Below are positions 28,301 to 35,405 of a stretch of 64,000 bases of DNA, in pieces. The DNA comes from Bacteroidaceae bacterium (GTDB lineage: Bacteria; Bacteroidota; Bacteroidia; Bacteroidales; Bacteroidaceae), in the NCBI GenBank assembly GCA_017555875.1, contig JAFZFN010000013.1:117905-181904 (forward strand). Reading direction: 5' to 3'. Position numbers and translations under genes: made by a program. The first letter of the stretch is position 1; the number at the start of each line of letters is the position of its first letter. The notes under the pieces are model-generated. The model was given only the letters and a program-made list of their open reading frames with translations. It had not been told where the DNA came from and did not search any database.

Positions 28301-29766
28301 TCACCATCGGCCCCGGCCCCGACCTCACCGAGCTGCCTTGGTACAAGGCTGCGCAGTACACCACGCGCGGACTCATGCTCGTGCGCAACGTGTCGGCCTC
28401 CTACAAGAACGTCTCCTCCATGGGTCTCCCCGGCTTCATGCCCGATGCGGGCCGTCTGCTCGGTCAGAGTCAGCAGGGTGGCCTCTACGCCCCCGGCTGG
28501 GACTTTGCCTTCGGCCTCACGGGCGAGGACTACTTGCAGCGTGCCTTCGACAACGGCTGGCTGCTCGACAATGACAGCGTAGCCTATGCCGCCACCTCCA
28601 ACGCTACCGAGGAGCTGCAGCTCAAGGCCACCCTCGAGCCTGCCCGTGACTTCAAGATCGACCTCAACGCCTCGTGGGTCAAGACCGATGCCCGCAACGT
28701 GCAGTTCATGTATGCCGGCATGCCCGAGACGCGCACCGGCACGTTCAACATGACCACCATCACCATCGGCTCGGCCTTTGAGCGCCGCAAGGCCAGCAAT
28801 GGCTACCACTCGGAGCGCTTTGCCGACTTCGTGCAGAGCCTCGAGACCGTGCAGCGCCGTGTGCAGGGCCAGTACAGCGGAGCCGTCTACCCCGAGGGCA
28901 CCTCCCTTGCAGGCCGTCCCTTCGACGCAGCCAACGGTGGGGTAGGGCGCTACTCCCCCGACGTGATGATCCCCGCCTTCCTCTCCACCTACGCTGGCGG
29001 CGATGCCCACACCACGAGCCTGGGCCTCTTCCCCTCGATGCTGTCGATGCTCCCCAACTGGAAGCTCACCTATAGCGGCCTGGGCAAGCTGGAGATGTTC
29101 AAGAAGCACTTCAAGAGTGTCAACATCAACCACTCCTACAAGAGCGTCTACTCCGTGGGCTCGTTCAACACCTACAGCACCTACATGGAGTACATGAACG
29201 GCCTCGGCTTCATCTCCGACGTCACCACCGGCAGCCCCATCCCCTCGTCGATGTTTGACATCTCGGCCGTGAGTATCAACGAGCAGTTCTCGCCCCTCAT
29301 CGGCATGGATGTCACCCTGCACAACAACATGACCATGAAGCTGCAGTACAACAAGAGCCGCGTGATGAACCTCAGCATGTCGTCTGTGCAGCTCGTCGAG
29401 ACCAACTCTGACGATATCGTCCTCGGTGTAGGCTACAAGATGACTAACGTGAAGCTCTTCGGCGTAGGCAAGCGCCCCACCACGGGCGGCAAGGGCCGTG
29501 TGAGCAACGACCTCAACCTGCGTGGCGACTTCTCGTGGCGCGACCAGAGCGCCCTGTGTCGCGACATCCAGGCCCTGAGCACCCAAGCCACCAGCGGCAA
29601 CAAGGCATTGAAGATCTCCCTCTCGGCCGACTACACCTTCTCGCGCATGCTCACGCTCAACGCCTACTTTGACCATCAGACCAACATCCCCGTCGTGTCA
29701 GCCTCGTCGTACCCCACCTCGACCAACGACTTCGGCGTGTCGCTCAAGTTCTCTCTCACGAGGTGA
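22396..29766 (+). CDS. sprA: SprA (Sov), outer-membrane channel of the type IX secretion system
   Basis: 2456 aa, the size expected for SprA/Sov, the giant beta-barrel that forms the type IX secretion pore. The likely start is GTG 22396, giving MKHDIYRHII then a hydrophobic signal peptide. Typical SprA segments are the N-terminal DTIRYAVQKT...DLRNP, FGFDFDEKINLSINGKVGDK, GGIMRQLTTTDFESSNIEYIEFWMLDPF and the C-terminal FGVSLKFSLTR. Residues about 22-43 (PQGGK...LPLGGGQVG) are encoded by an inverted repeat and look like an insertion between signal peptide and mature domain. A Lys/Thr/Pro-rich linker lies near residue 1895. It stands alone, divergent from nrdD; other type IX genes are not clustered here. 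Confidence 0.96.
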   Translation: MKHDIYRHIIILLLLLVAPFLSPQGGKAVAAATSYLPLGGGQVGADTIRYAVQKTAPDNEEDLEQKPVDLRNPENLTTETTYDERTHMYIVGNKIGDSYLSVPLLMTPEEYAAWSMQRSLDAYFRAKNQEEFDREGKKEKFDFTDMHFDLGPAEKIFGPGGVQIKTQGSAELKFGFNQKSIDNPSLPMRSRNTFGFDFDEKINLSINGKVGDKVNLNMNYNTEATFDFDSKKMKLKYDGKEDEIIKLLEAGNVSFPTNSSLISGATSLFGIRADLQFGKLSLQTVVSQKTSESTSVSTKGGSQLTEFEVDVADYDENRHFFLAHYFRDTYDRNMAQLPTIMSGVVITRVELWVTNKTSSYDSPRNVIAFTDLGEPSRISNPLWTATGERMPSNTANSLYYQMVNTYSDIRDIDRVGAVLGEMLSGSTDYEKVANARLLTQSEYTLNKSLGYVSLKSTLKSDEVLAVAFEYTYAGKTYQVGEFSTDKKEGDDALYVKLLKSNSSSPMNATWDLMMKNVYYLGANSITSKDFKLNIEYESDSTGTNLTYLPEANLKSKTILQLMNLDRLDAKQNANPNGFYDYVEGYTVQSSTGRIIFPVIEPFGQHLRGVIGNDAVADKYVFEELYDSTKTIAKQIAEKNKFLLRGEHAGSGGNVIQLGAYNVPRGSVKVTAGGVTLTENSDYTVDYTMGTVTIINQSILDAGTPVNVSMESNTVFNMQRKTMLGMNWAYDFTKDFQLGGTLMYLNEKPLTSKVSMGDEPLKNTLWGLNMAWKHESQWLTNMLDYLPGLHVTQPSRINFTAEFAQLIAGVSHQVQGSASYIDDFESSESGIDIKSPSAWMLAGIPSSQPYANLTDDIRTGMNRALINWYTIDPLFTRRNSSLTPAHIKSDLDQLSNHYVREVYERELYPNKESTYGESSTLSVLNLAYYPDERGPYNLDTNLTPEGKLTNPEQRWGGIMRQLTTTDFESSNIEYIEFWMLDPFIYNPEARGGDMYINLGEVSEDVLKDGKKFYENGMPVTDVQGSYVETQWGRVPTAASLVYAFDNTSASRARQDVGLNGLSSEEELSFPTYKNYLADIQGRVSAEAYERIKADPAGDTYHYFRGDDYDAEQLSILERYKRFNNTEGNSPSSEASTNNYDKSAKTTPDVEDINQDYTLDEYEKYFEYRVSLRPQDMVVGRNHITDMRTYRTKLRNGNTESVNWYKFRVPIDKYEKAVGSIRDFTSLRFMRIYMTGFSEPIIVRLATMELIRGTWRSYDQPIYSALNKAPKMSGNMVVASVNIEENGDRKPVNYTMPPGISRVLDPSQPQLRQDNEQAMSLQVTGLEPNEARAVYNKTNLDLRKYEHVQMYIHAENLVESVSDVEDGEMSVFVRLGSDYKSNYYEYEIPLTITPEGYYDGNTTSGCKAVWPEDNMLDIDFAKLTELKRQRNIESNTNPEVSKTRIYSQFDEDNPKNRISVIGNPTVGKIKTIMIGVRNNSRSTKDIEVWLNELRLTGFNNQGGWAAQSALNVQLSDAGSVNMTGHAETAGFGGLEEGVSQRRLDDYYQYAVTTNFDLGRFFPEKLKLNLPLYYSFQQERTSPLYSPFDTDLYLDDMLETLPTDYERDSLASIANLVTTSKNFSLSNVKINITSKKPMPYDPSNFSFGFSHSVKDNSGNTTQYQHQLTWRAIAGYTYAPAMKPWEPFKGLKGKSKWLDMFKQIGISPLPQSFAFNTEMNRSYFELQTRDLQGSFGAGGIPVTFSQEFLWNRNMDIRWDLLKSLKMSLNTRTNAEIEEPYMPVNKALYPDEYAFWKDSVQHSLAQMGRALDYQQSFSASYQLPLSKLPLLDWTLMDANFSSSYSWNRGATLADGTTYGNTVANQRSLTVNGKLNLETLYNKVDFLKETNKKFASSKGNTKKPATKKPATKPKKFTQELKVLPDSTYTIKHGQKSKRPEVASRTKDGRPYKVKYKVIDENTIALTGPDTAMVKLTIGPGPDLTELPWYKAAQYTTRGLMLVRNVSASYKNVSSMGLPGFMPDAGRLLGQSQQGGLYAPGWDFAFGLTGEDYLQRAFDNGWLLDNDSVAYAATSNATEELQLKATLEPARDFKIDLNASWVKTDARNVQFMYAGMPETRTGTFNMTTITIGSAFERRKASNGYHSERFADFVQSLETVQRRVQGQYSGAVYPEGTSLAGRPFDAANGGVGRYSPDVMIPAFLSTYAGGDAHTTSLGLFPSMLSMLPNWKLTYSGLGKLEMFKKHFKSVNINHSYKSVYSVGSFNTYSTYMEYMNGLGFISDVTTGSPIPSSMFDISAVSINEQFSPLIGMDVTLHNNMTMKLQYNKSRVMNLSMSSVQLVETNSDDIVLGVGYKMTNVKLFGVGKRPTTGGKGRVSNDLNLRGDFSWRDQSALCRDIQALSTQATSGNKALKISLSADYTFSRMLTLNAYFDHQTNIPVVSASSYPTSTNDFGVSLKFSLTR
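22460..22516. repeat. Inverted repeat CCCCCAAGGGGG / CTCCCCCTTGGGGGAG inside the 5' end of sprA
   Basis: 22460-22473 and 22501-22516 carry the same palindromic unit; each half can fold on itself and with the other. The unit TCCCTTGGGGGAGTTAGAGGGGG also occurs intergenically at 39068-39091. Here it is translated in frame. Confidence 0.7.
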
Positions 29767-29795
29767 GCCCCTCCCTAGAGATGAGCCGTATAAAA

Positions 29796-29830
29796 AACAA
29801 AGAGGTCGACACATCGCTGTGCCGGCCTCT
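29796..29830 (+). terminator. Terminator between sprA and pncA
   Basis: AGAGGTCGACAC at 29801-29812 pairs with GTGCCGGCCTCT at 29819-29830 with two mismatches. It belongs to the same family as the two identical hairpins at 32424-32465 and 33228-33269. Confidence 0.75.
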
Positions 29831-29854
29831 GTTAATTAATAGCCCTATAAAGCC

Positions 29855-30535
29855 TTACTCCACAACCTGCAGGTTATGTTCGGCTATGATGGTGCGGAGT
29901 GTTGACCCATCGTCTATGTTACCGATGTAGCTGGTCAGCACACGGATCTTGTCGCCGTGTCCGGCAGCCACGAGGTCCTTGATGGAGTTGCCCACGCAAT
30001 AGTCTCCACAGAGGCCTGCCACATAGATCTCCTGTATGCCCTTCTCCTCTATCATGGCGAGGAGCTTCTTGGCGCTCGCCTCATTGGCGAGGATGGAGTA
30101 TTCGTCCACCGCCACATTGTCACCCTTGGTCAGGATGGGTGCTTGGGAATCGTGCTGCTTTACGGCATCGAGCACAGACTGGTAGATGGCTGCCCCCTCG
30201 GTGTTCTGCACGCAGTGTGCAGGCCATATGCCGCCGTACTCCGCGAACGAAGAGTGGTCGGCCGGATGGTGGTCGGCCGTCATGACGATGGCCTCAAACT
30301 TGCCCTGAGGCTGTGCGGCGATGTACTCGGCAAGGGCGTCCATCACAGCCGGAGCACCGTCCACAGCCAGCGAGCCGGTAATGAAATCGTACTGCACATC
30401 CACGAGCAGCAAGAGGCTCTTAGATGCTGATGGCTTGGGCGAAGGATGGCATGCACACATCATTGTCACCACTGCGCCCACAATGCATACACCTATCAGG
30501 TGCGAAAATCTCTTAAGTCTTGTCGTTGTCTCCAT
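29855..30535 (-). CDS. pncA: Nicotinamidase/isochorismatase-family hydrolase with export signal
   Basis: 226 aa from ATG 30535; an upstream in-frame ATG at 30616 gives an unlikely extension. The nicotinamidase triad is visible as Asp46 (LLVDVQYDF), Lys137 (ILTKGDN) and Cys180 (CGDYCV), with the metal-site TADHHP. It should convert nicotinamide to nicotinate for NAD salvage. Unusually, residues 10-29 form a hydrophobic segment ending MMCAC, like a lipoprotein signal, followed by a Pro/Ser linker. This predicts an enzyme outside the cytoplasm, where nicotinamidases are not normally placed. It is monocistronic. Confidence 0.88.
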   Translation of the reverse strand: METTTRLKRFSHLIGVCIVGAVVTMMCACHPSPKPSASKSLLLLVDVQYDFITGSLAVDGAPAVMDALAEYIAAQPQGKFEAIVMTADHHPADHSSFAEYGGIWPAHCVQNTEGAAIYQSVLDAVKQHDSQAPILTKGDNVAVDEYSILANEASAKKLLAMIEEKGIQEIYVAGLCGDYCVGNSIKDLVAAGHGDKIRVLTSYIGNIDDGSTLRTIIAEHNLQVVE

Positions 30536-30773
30536 AACTTGTGAATATTTTGTGAAAGCTCGCGCTAAGGTAGTTATATTTTTTGAATTGACATTACACA
30601 GAGAGGTAAAAAGCATTTTTTGGGGTGGGGGATGTCCGTTATGGTGGATATGCTATCCACCGTTATTGAGTATAGGGATTTATAAACAAGCGATAGATGC
30701 TATTTGCAGCACAAATAATGTAAAAATAGCCACAAAAGGATACCACCATTATACAAATTTACATAAAAATCAC

Positions 30774-30781
30774 TACATTTG
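30774..30781 (+). promoter_or_regulatory. Possible -7 element upstream of the TPM/LemA pair
   Basis: TACATTTG at 30774-30781 matches the TAnnTTTG box, about 58 bases before the start codon at 30840, but no clear TTTG lies 19-20 bases upstream. The remainder of the 30536-30839 gap is AT-rich and shows no further feature. Confidence 0.4.
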
Positions 30782-30839
30782 CAGCATCGGCAACAGGTCA
30801 GACAGACCTCTTGTCCTATGATTCACGCAGGCATATATT

Positions 30840-31754
30840 ATGAAGGTTATAGCAAGACATATCATCATGACGATAGGGTTATGCATACTGACCCTTCCCC
30901 TATGGAGCAAGGTATACACACCTACCACCATTCCTATGGTACACCTTGAAGACCGTACACGCTACACCTGCAACCCCGACGGCATACTATCATCCGCTGC
31001 TGTGAGCACCATGGACAGCATCTTCTATGCCCTGGAGCAGCAGACCGGCATACAGACCATCGTAGCTGTAGTGGGCGAGATAGACCCGACAGACTGTTTC
31101 GAGTTTGCCCATGCCCTCTTTGCCGCCCAAGGTGTAGGCCAGCAGGGTAAGGACAACGGGCTCGTCGTACTGCTGTCTACAGAGGAGCGCTGCATACAGT
31201 TTGTCATCGGCTACGGACTTGAAGGTTCACTGCCCGACGCCATCTGCAAGCGCATACAGAGCAAATATATGGTCCACCTCCTGGGCGATGAGCGTTGGGA
31301 CGAAGCCATGGTAGCCGGCTCACGGGCACTCTACAATCACCTCATGGGCGACCCCACACTCATCAACGAGGAACGTCAAGAGGCCGACGAAGACCGCCAG
31401 GCCCTCATCGGGTTCATGGTCTTTATGGTAGCAGCCATACTCATCTTTGTCGTCATAGTATATATTGCCATACGCAAGCAGTCACAGTGCCCCAAGTGCA
31501 AGCAACACACGCTGAAGCGCTCGGGCAGCATGACCATCATGCGCACCAATAGCCTACGCCGCGACCAGGTAACCTTCACCTGCACCCATTGCGGACACAA
31601 CGTATACCGCATCGAAGACCATCATCTCGGTGGCGGTGGAGTAGGGGGTGGCCCCATCATCGGTGGTGGCGGACGCAGCTTCGGAGGCGGCAGCTTTGGT
31701 GGTAGCTTCGGAGGCGGTCGCTCAGGAGGCGGAGGAGCCGGTTCCAGATTCTAA
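30840..31754 (+). CDS. TPM-domain (YgcG-like) membrane protein with zinc ribbon and Gly-rich tail
   Basis: 304 aa. Signal peptide or N-terminal anchor (1-23), extracytoplasmic TPM domain (about 40-175; VVAVVGEIDPTDCFEFAHALF, DNGLVVLLSTEERCIQFVIGYGLEG), a membrane helix (about 190-212, FMVFMVAAILIFVVIVYIAI), then a four-Cys zinc ribbon (CPKCKQHT...CTHCGH) and a Gly/Ser-rich tail. TPM proteins are often found next to LemA, as here. They are linked to membrane stress and photosystem or membrane-protein repair in other organisms; the role in this organism is not known. Confidence 0.85.
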   Translation: MKVIARHIIMTIGLCILTLPLWSKVYTPTTIPMVHLEDRTRYTCNPDGILSSAAVSTMDSIFYALEQQTGIQTIVAVVGEIDPTDCFEFAHALFAAQGVGQQGKDNGLVVLLSTEERCIQFVIGYGLEGSLPDAICKRIQSKYMVHLLGDERWDEAMVAGSRALYNHLMGDPTLINEERQEADEDRQALIGFMVFMVAAILIFVVIVYIAIRKQSQCPKCKQHTLKRSGSMTIMRTNSLRRDQVTFTCTHCGHNVYRIEDHHLGGGGVGGGPIIGGGGRSFGGGSFGGSFGGGRSGGGGAGSRF

Positions 31755-31822
31755 GAGTGAAAAGTGAAGAGTTTAGGCTCTAACTATAAAACAACTATTC
31801 ATAATCAATAACAAATACAACA

Positions 31823-32401
31823 ATGAAACAGATTAAGACCGCAATTTTAACAATCGCCGCAGCGCTCACCCTGAGCAGCTGCAACTACAACGGAATGGTC
31901 GAACGCGAAGAGGCCGTAAGCCAAGCATGGAGCAACGTGGAGAATCAGTATCAGCGTCGTGCCGACCTCATCCCCAACCTCGTAAACACCGTGAAGGGAT
32001 ATGCCGCCCACGAACAGGAGACACTGACACAAGTCATCGAAGCACGCAGCAAGGCAACCTCCATCAACATCGATGCCGAGAACCTCACCCCCGAGACCTT
32101 GAAGGCCTACCAGAAGGCACAGGGCGAGATAGGCAGTGCGCTGGGCCGTCTCATCGCATTGGGTGAAGCCTATCCCGACCTCAAGGCCAACGAAAACTTC
32201 AAGGAGCTGCAAGCACAGCTCGAAGGCACCGAGAACCGCATTGCCGTAGAGCGTCGCAACTTCAACGATGCCACACGCAGCTACAACACCTACCTGCGCA
32301 AGTTCCCCCGCAACATCCTCAGCAACATCTACGGCTTCGACACCAAGCCCTACTTCGAAGCAGAGGAAGGCACTCACAATGCGCCCAAAGTAGAGTTCTG
32401 A
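31823..32401 (+). CDS. lemA: LemA family protein
   Basis: 192 aa. An N-terminal lipoprotein-like or anchor signal (AAALTLSSC) is followed by the LemA helical core: NGMVEREEAVSQAWSNVENQYQRRADLIPNLV and the later VERRNFNDATRSYNTYLRKFP, both near-diagnostic. The N-terminal part is membrane-bound with helices outside the cytoplasm. It follows the TPM gene by 68 bases and the two form the usual pair, ended by the terminator at 32424. Confidence 0.93.
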   Translation: MKQIKTAILTIAAALTLSSCNYNGMVEREEAVSQAWSNVENQYQRRADLIPNLVNTVKGYAAHEQETLTQVIEARSKATSINIDAENLTPETLKAYQKAQGEIGSALGRLIALGEAYPDLKANENFKELQAQLEGTENRIAVERRNFNDATRSYNTYLRKFPRNILSNIYGFDTKPYFEAEEGTHNAPKVEF

Positions 32402-32423
32402 TAGAATATAGATCGTATACATA

Positions 32424-32465
32424 AACAAAGAGGTCGGCACACTGGGTACCGGCCTCTTCTGTTGT
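32424..32465 (+). terminator. Terminator after lemA; copy 1 of an identical 42-bp repeat
   Basis: AGAGGTCGG at 32430-32438 pairs with CCGGCCTCT at 32449-32457. The 42 bases from AAACAAAGAGG to CTTCTGTTG are identical to those at 33228-33269. Confidence 0.85.
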
Positions 32466-32502
32466 TAACTTTGTGTCGGCATGCATTTTCTTCTGATAGC
32501 TG

Positions 32503-32533
32503 TTGTTTGTATACAGTAAAATGATTACTTTTG
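32503..32533 (+). promoter_or_regulatory. Promoter of the kinase-like gene
   Basis: TTG at 32503-32505 and TACTTTTG at 32526-32533 have a 20-base spacer. Predicted transcription start near 32540 leaves a very short leader and rules out start codons before 32545. Confidence 0.55.
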
Positions 32534-32553
32534 CAGCATCATATATGATTAGG

Positions 32554-33204
32554 ATGAACAATGATGTATTTGAACCAATTTCACAAAGAAGCCGTGGAGC
32601 GGAAGGTGAGGAAAATTGCCGAATCAAAGAAATCGCCGATGAACTCTATCGCCGCTGCTGCCTATATGAAGAAAAACTTCGAGAAGGCAAAGACCATGTA
32701 AGACCCACAGAGGTGGAACGGCGCATAGCGGAAGGCTATGCACAAGAGAATGGTTTGTGGATGCCTATAAGTCAAGTGTTCGGTCTCGGAGTGCCAGGTC
32801 CAAGCGGTAATGAAAACGATACTTATGTATCCAATGACATCATCTACAAAGTGAACAATCTGCTCAACAGCAGAGGAAGCGTCATACAACTCCTACACAA
32901 AGTACTTCTCCACAACCTCTTGTTTATGGAGACATCGTACAGTCTGCATGGCTTCACGGGATTTCCAGGAAGTTCTATTATGCCCATTTTCAAGCAGGTC
33001 CTTGTCAAGGATGCCACACCTGCCACTACTATAGAAATTTCTACCTATATGGCAGCCCTCGGGTTTAGCAGTACACCAACCAATGGTCGCTACACCAACG
33101 GAGAGATTGAAGTGTGGGATTTGCTTCCAAGGAATGTGCTGAAAGATCAAGAGGGTGACATCTTTGTCATCGATGCTGAGATTAAATTGGCGAAGGGTGG
33201 ATAG
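32554..33204 (+). CDS. Kinase-like protein (putative polyvalent protein kinase domain)
   Basis: 216 aa from ATG 32554, chosen because the promoter overlaps the longer frame from 32503. The order of motifs is kinase-like: Lys99 in IYKVNN, a helix, FTGFPGSSIMPIFKQ as hinge-like strand, and WDLLPRNVLKDQEGDIFVIDAE with Asp189, Asn194 and Asp207 placed like the catalytic loop and metal-binding Asp of small-molecule kinases. I associate such proteins with the putative polyvalent protein kinase domain carried by mobile elements. It is shorter than those multidomain proteins. It is AT-richer than its neighbours and sits alone between two identical terminators, both signs of acquisition. Substrate unknown. 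Confidence 0.6.
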   Translation: MNNDVFEPISQRSRGAEGEENCRIKEIADELYRRCCLYEEKLREGKDHVRPTEVERRIAEGYAQENGLWMPISQVFGLGVPGPSGNENDTYVSNDIIYKVNNLLNSRGSVIQLLHKVLLHNLLFMETSYSLHGFTGFPGSSIMPIFKQVLVKDATPATTIEISTYMAALGFSSTPTNGRYTNGEIEVWDLLPRNVLKDQEGDIFVIDAEIKLAKGG

Positions 33205-33227
33205 ATAGAGCAGAACAGCACAAATAA

Positions 33228-33269
33228 AACAAAGAGGTCGGCACACTGGGTACCGGCCTCTTCTGTTGA
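33228..33269 (+). terminator. Terminator after the kinase-like gene; copy 2 of the 42-bp repeat
   Basis: AGAGGTCGG at 33234-33242 pairs with CCGGCCTCT at 33253-33261; identical over 42 bases to 32424-32465. Downstream, 33315-33350 holds AT-rich dispersed repeat units (AATTTTAAATTTTAAATTTTC). Confidence 0.85.
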
Positions 33270-33383
33270 GTTAAGGGTTATAGCTGTGTGCCTTGAGCTT
33301 CCGCGATGGAGCTTTTAATTGTCAATTTTAAATTTTAAATTTTCAATTTGCTCCCCCGGGGCAGTGAGCCCCGAGGGGAAGCA

Positions 33384-33707
33384 TCACTCCATTGCCTCCG
33401 AGGAGATGCGCTTGAGGGAGAGTCCCATGGCGATAGCCTCCTTGAGCTTCACCTCGGGGCGGAACACGATCTTGTGTCCCTTGATCATTGAGCGGGGCTC
33501 AAACTCCTCGTCGGCGAGGGCCTCCTCGGGATAGCACTTACCCTGGAGCGACACCTGCAGGCGTCCGAGGTCTTGGAGCACCACCACCTGACCTGCGAGG
33601 AGCGCCTTGGTCACGAAGCGCTTCATGGAGCGCAACACGGCCATAGCGTCGGCATACCTGGCCGCCTCATCGGGATTCCACTCGCAATGGCGCAGATAGA
33701 GCCCCAC
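33384..33707 (-). pseudogene. HU-related DNA-binding protein, N-terminus missing
   Basis: 107 codons from a GTG at 33707. The sequence matches the C-terminal two thirds of HU-related (histone-like) Bacteroidota proteins: DAMAVLRSMKRFVTKALLAGQVVVLQDLGRL followed by FEPRSMIKGHKIVFRPEVKLKEAI. The usual ~40 N-terminal residues are absent; the frame continues upstream without an ATG straight into the antisense of the neighbouring hydrolase fragment. It was probably truncated by a deletion that also removed the promoter. Whether the remnant is expressed is unknown. Confidence 0.55.
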
Positions 33708-33721
33708 CGACCTCTTCTCAG

Positions 33722-34030
33722 CATGCTCCGTGGCTATGTGCGATGTATGTGCGCAAGGCGATAAGGGCTGGTGGCATACCGCTCTATCAGGGTGGTGATG
33801 CCTGGACCTATAAGTATCTGCTCCCGCTACTGAGGTTCGAGGAGGTGGACAAGGAGGCTCCGAGGAGGGTGGGCGACATCGTGGTGTTTCAGCCCATCGG
33901 TGGACGGCGCTATGGGCACATCGCCCTATGGAGCGGCAAGCAGTGGGTGTCGGACTTCAAGCAGCGGAGCATCATCGTGCACAGTGACTACCGAGGCGAG
34001 GGGTGCGAGTATGCAATATTCCGCAGGTGA
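33722..34030 (+). pseudogene. CHAP-like cell-wall hydrolase, 5' end missing
   Basis: The frame contains a CHAP/NlpC-type Cys motif (LCAMYVRKAIRAGG, Cys codon 33737-33739) and the partner His in RRYGHIALWSGKQWV, ending EGCEYAIFRR. The only in-frame ATG (33743) lies after the Cys, so a protein started there would lack the nucleophile. No start codon exists between this frame's upstream stop (about 33645) and the Cys. The 5' end lies head to head with the truncated HU-like gene, as if one deletion removed both 5' ends. The intact gene would be a secreted or phage-type peptidoglycan amidase/peptidase. Confidence 0.5.
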
Positions 34031-34126
34031 TGGCCCTATGGGGGCTCGATATGTTTGGAGGATTGAGAAAAAAGTGAGATATTTGTGCATCGAAAAGGGA
34101 ACACAACAGATGAGTGACACGTGATG

Positions 34127-35365
34127 ATGGATACTTTGTCGTTATATGAGCTGGGGCGCCTGATACGCCAGACGCTGCGCGAGGGATTGCCCGAGGCTTA
34201 CTGGGTGAGGGCGGAGATGAGCGAGGTGCGCGAGGGATACAACGGGCACTGCTACATCGAACTGGTGGAGAAGGCCGAGCGAGCTGGAGCCCTGCTGGCC
34301 AAGGCGCGTGGCACGATATGGGCCAACGTGTACAAGATGCTCAAGCCCTACTTTGAGCATGCCACGGGACAGGCGTTCACGGCGGGCATCAAGGTGCTGC
34401 TGCAGGTGAGCGTCGAGTATCACGAGCAGTATGGGCTCTCGCTCATGGTGCACGACATAGACCCCACCTACACGCTGGGCGACATGGCTCGTCGTCGCCG
34501 CGAGATCTTGCAGCAGCTGGAGGAGGAGGGAGTGCTCGGGCTCAACAAGGAGCTGCCCATGCCGCTGGCACCGCAGCGCATAGCCGTGGTATCGGCAGCT
34601 GGGGCGGCGGGGTATGGCGACTTCTGTGACCAGCTCATGGGCAACCCCTACGGATTTGTGTTCTACCCCAAGCTCTTCCCTGCCGTGATGCAGGGCGACA
34701 GGGTGGAGGAGAGCATCATCGGGGCACTCGACACGATAGCTGCTGAGCGCGACGCGTGGGATGTGGTGGTCATCATCCGTGGTGGAGGTGCCACGAGCGA
34801 CCTGTCGGGATTTGACACCTATGACCTGGCGGCCAACTGTGCGCAGTTTCCCCTACCCATCATCACGGGCATCGGGCACGAGCGCGACGACACGGTGCTC
34901 GACATGGTGGCACACACCCGAGTGAAGACGCCCACGGCTGCGGCGGAGTATCTCATAGCACGCATGGCCAGCGTGGCAGCCACGCTCGACGGGCTGACCG
35001 CAGCACTGGCAACGGGTGTCACGAGTCGCATCCACCGCGAGGAGAAGCGCGTGGAGCAGCTGGCGCAACGTCTGCCGGCACTCTACTCGGTGATCCATGT
35101 GGGTGGGCTACACCGCATAGACCAGCTCGAGGGACGCATGCGCACGGCATTGCAGCGCTCGCTCATGGAGCACCAGCATCGGCTGGAGCTGATGGAGAAG
35201 GTGGTCGACGGCGCTTCGCCCATGCTCATACTGCAGCGCGGATATTCCATCACGCGATGTGAGGGTAGGGTGGTGACCGACGTGGCGGCATTGGCCCCAG
35301 GGAGCGTGATCACGACAACGCTGGCACAGGGCGAGGTGGAGAGCGTGGTGAAAGGTGTGATTTGA
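34127..35365 (+). CDS. xseA: Exodeoxyribonuclease VII large subunit
   Basis: 412 aa from ATG 34127 (MDTLSLYELGRLIRQ), which fits family N-termini; GTG 34121 and ATG 34124 are alternatives. With XseB it degrades single-stranded DNA to short oligonucleotides. It has an N-terminal OB-fold domain (about 1-100), the catalytic core with RGGGATSDLSGFDTYDLA and PIITGIGHERDDTVLD, a long coiled-coil region, and the C-terminal GYSITRCEG segment. xseB follows after 40 bases of repeat-like AT-rich sequence. Confidence 0.95.
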   Translation: MDTLSLYELGRLIRQTLREGLPEAYWVRAEMSEVREGYNGHCYIELVEKAERAGALLAKARGTIWANVYKMLKPYFEHATGQAFTAGIKVLLQVSVEYHEQYGLSLMVHDIDPTYTLGDMARRRREILQQLEEEGVLGLNKELPMPLAPQRIAVVSAAGAAGYGDFCDQLMGNPYGFVFYPKLFPAVMQGDRVEESIIGALDTIAAERDAWDVVVIIRGGGATSDLSGFDTYDLAANCAQFPLPIITGIGHERDDTVLDMVAHTRVKTPTAAAEYLIARMASVAATLDGLTAALATGVTSRIHREEKRVEQLAQRLPALYSVIHVGGLHRIDQLEGRMRTALQRSLMEHQHRLELMEKVVDGASPMLILQRGYSITRCEGRVVTDVAALAPGSVITTTLAQGEVESVVKGVI

Positions 35366-35405
35366 TGATTTACCATTTACAATTTACTATTTAGGGATAA
35401 AAATC

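Noticed and set aside
28015..29676. 553-codon open frame antisense to the 3' part of sprA, and several others of 250-310 codons antisense to sprA (23902-24828, 25075-25938, 26227-26964)
   Set aside because: sprA is strongly supported on the plus strand; the antisense frames are Val/Gly/His/Leu-rich shadows of GC-rich codons and match no family.
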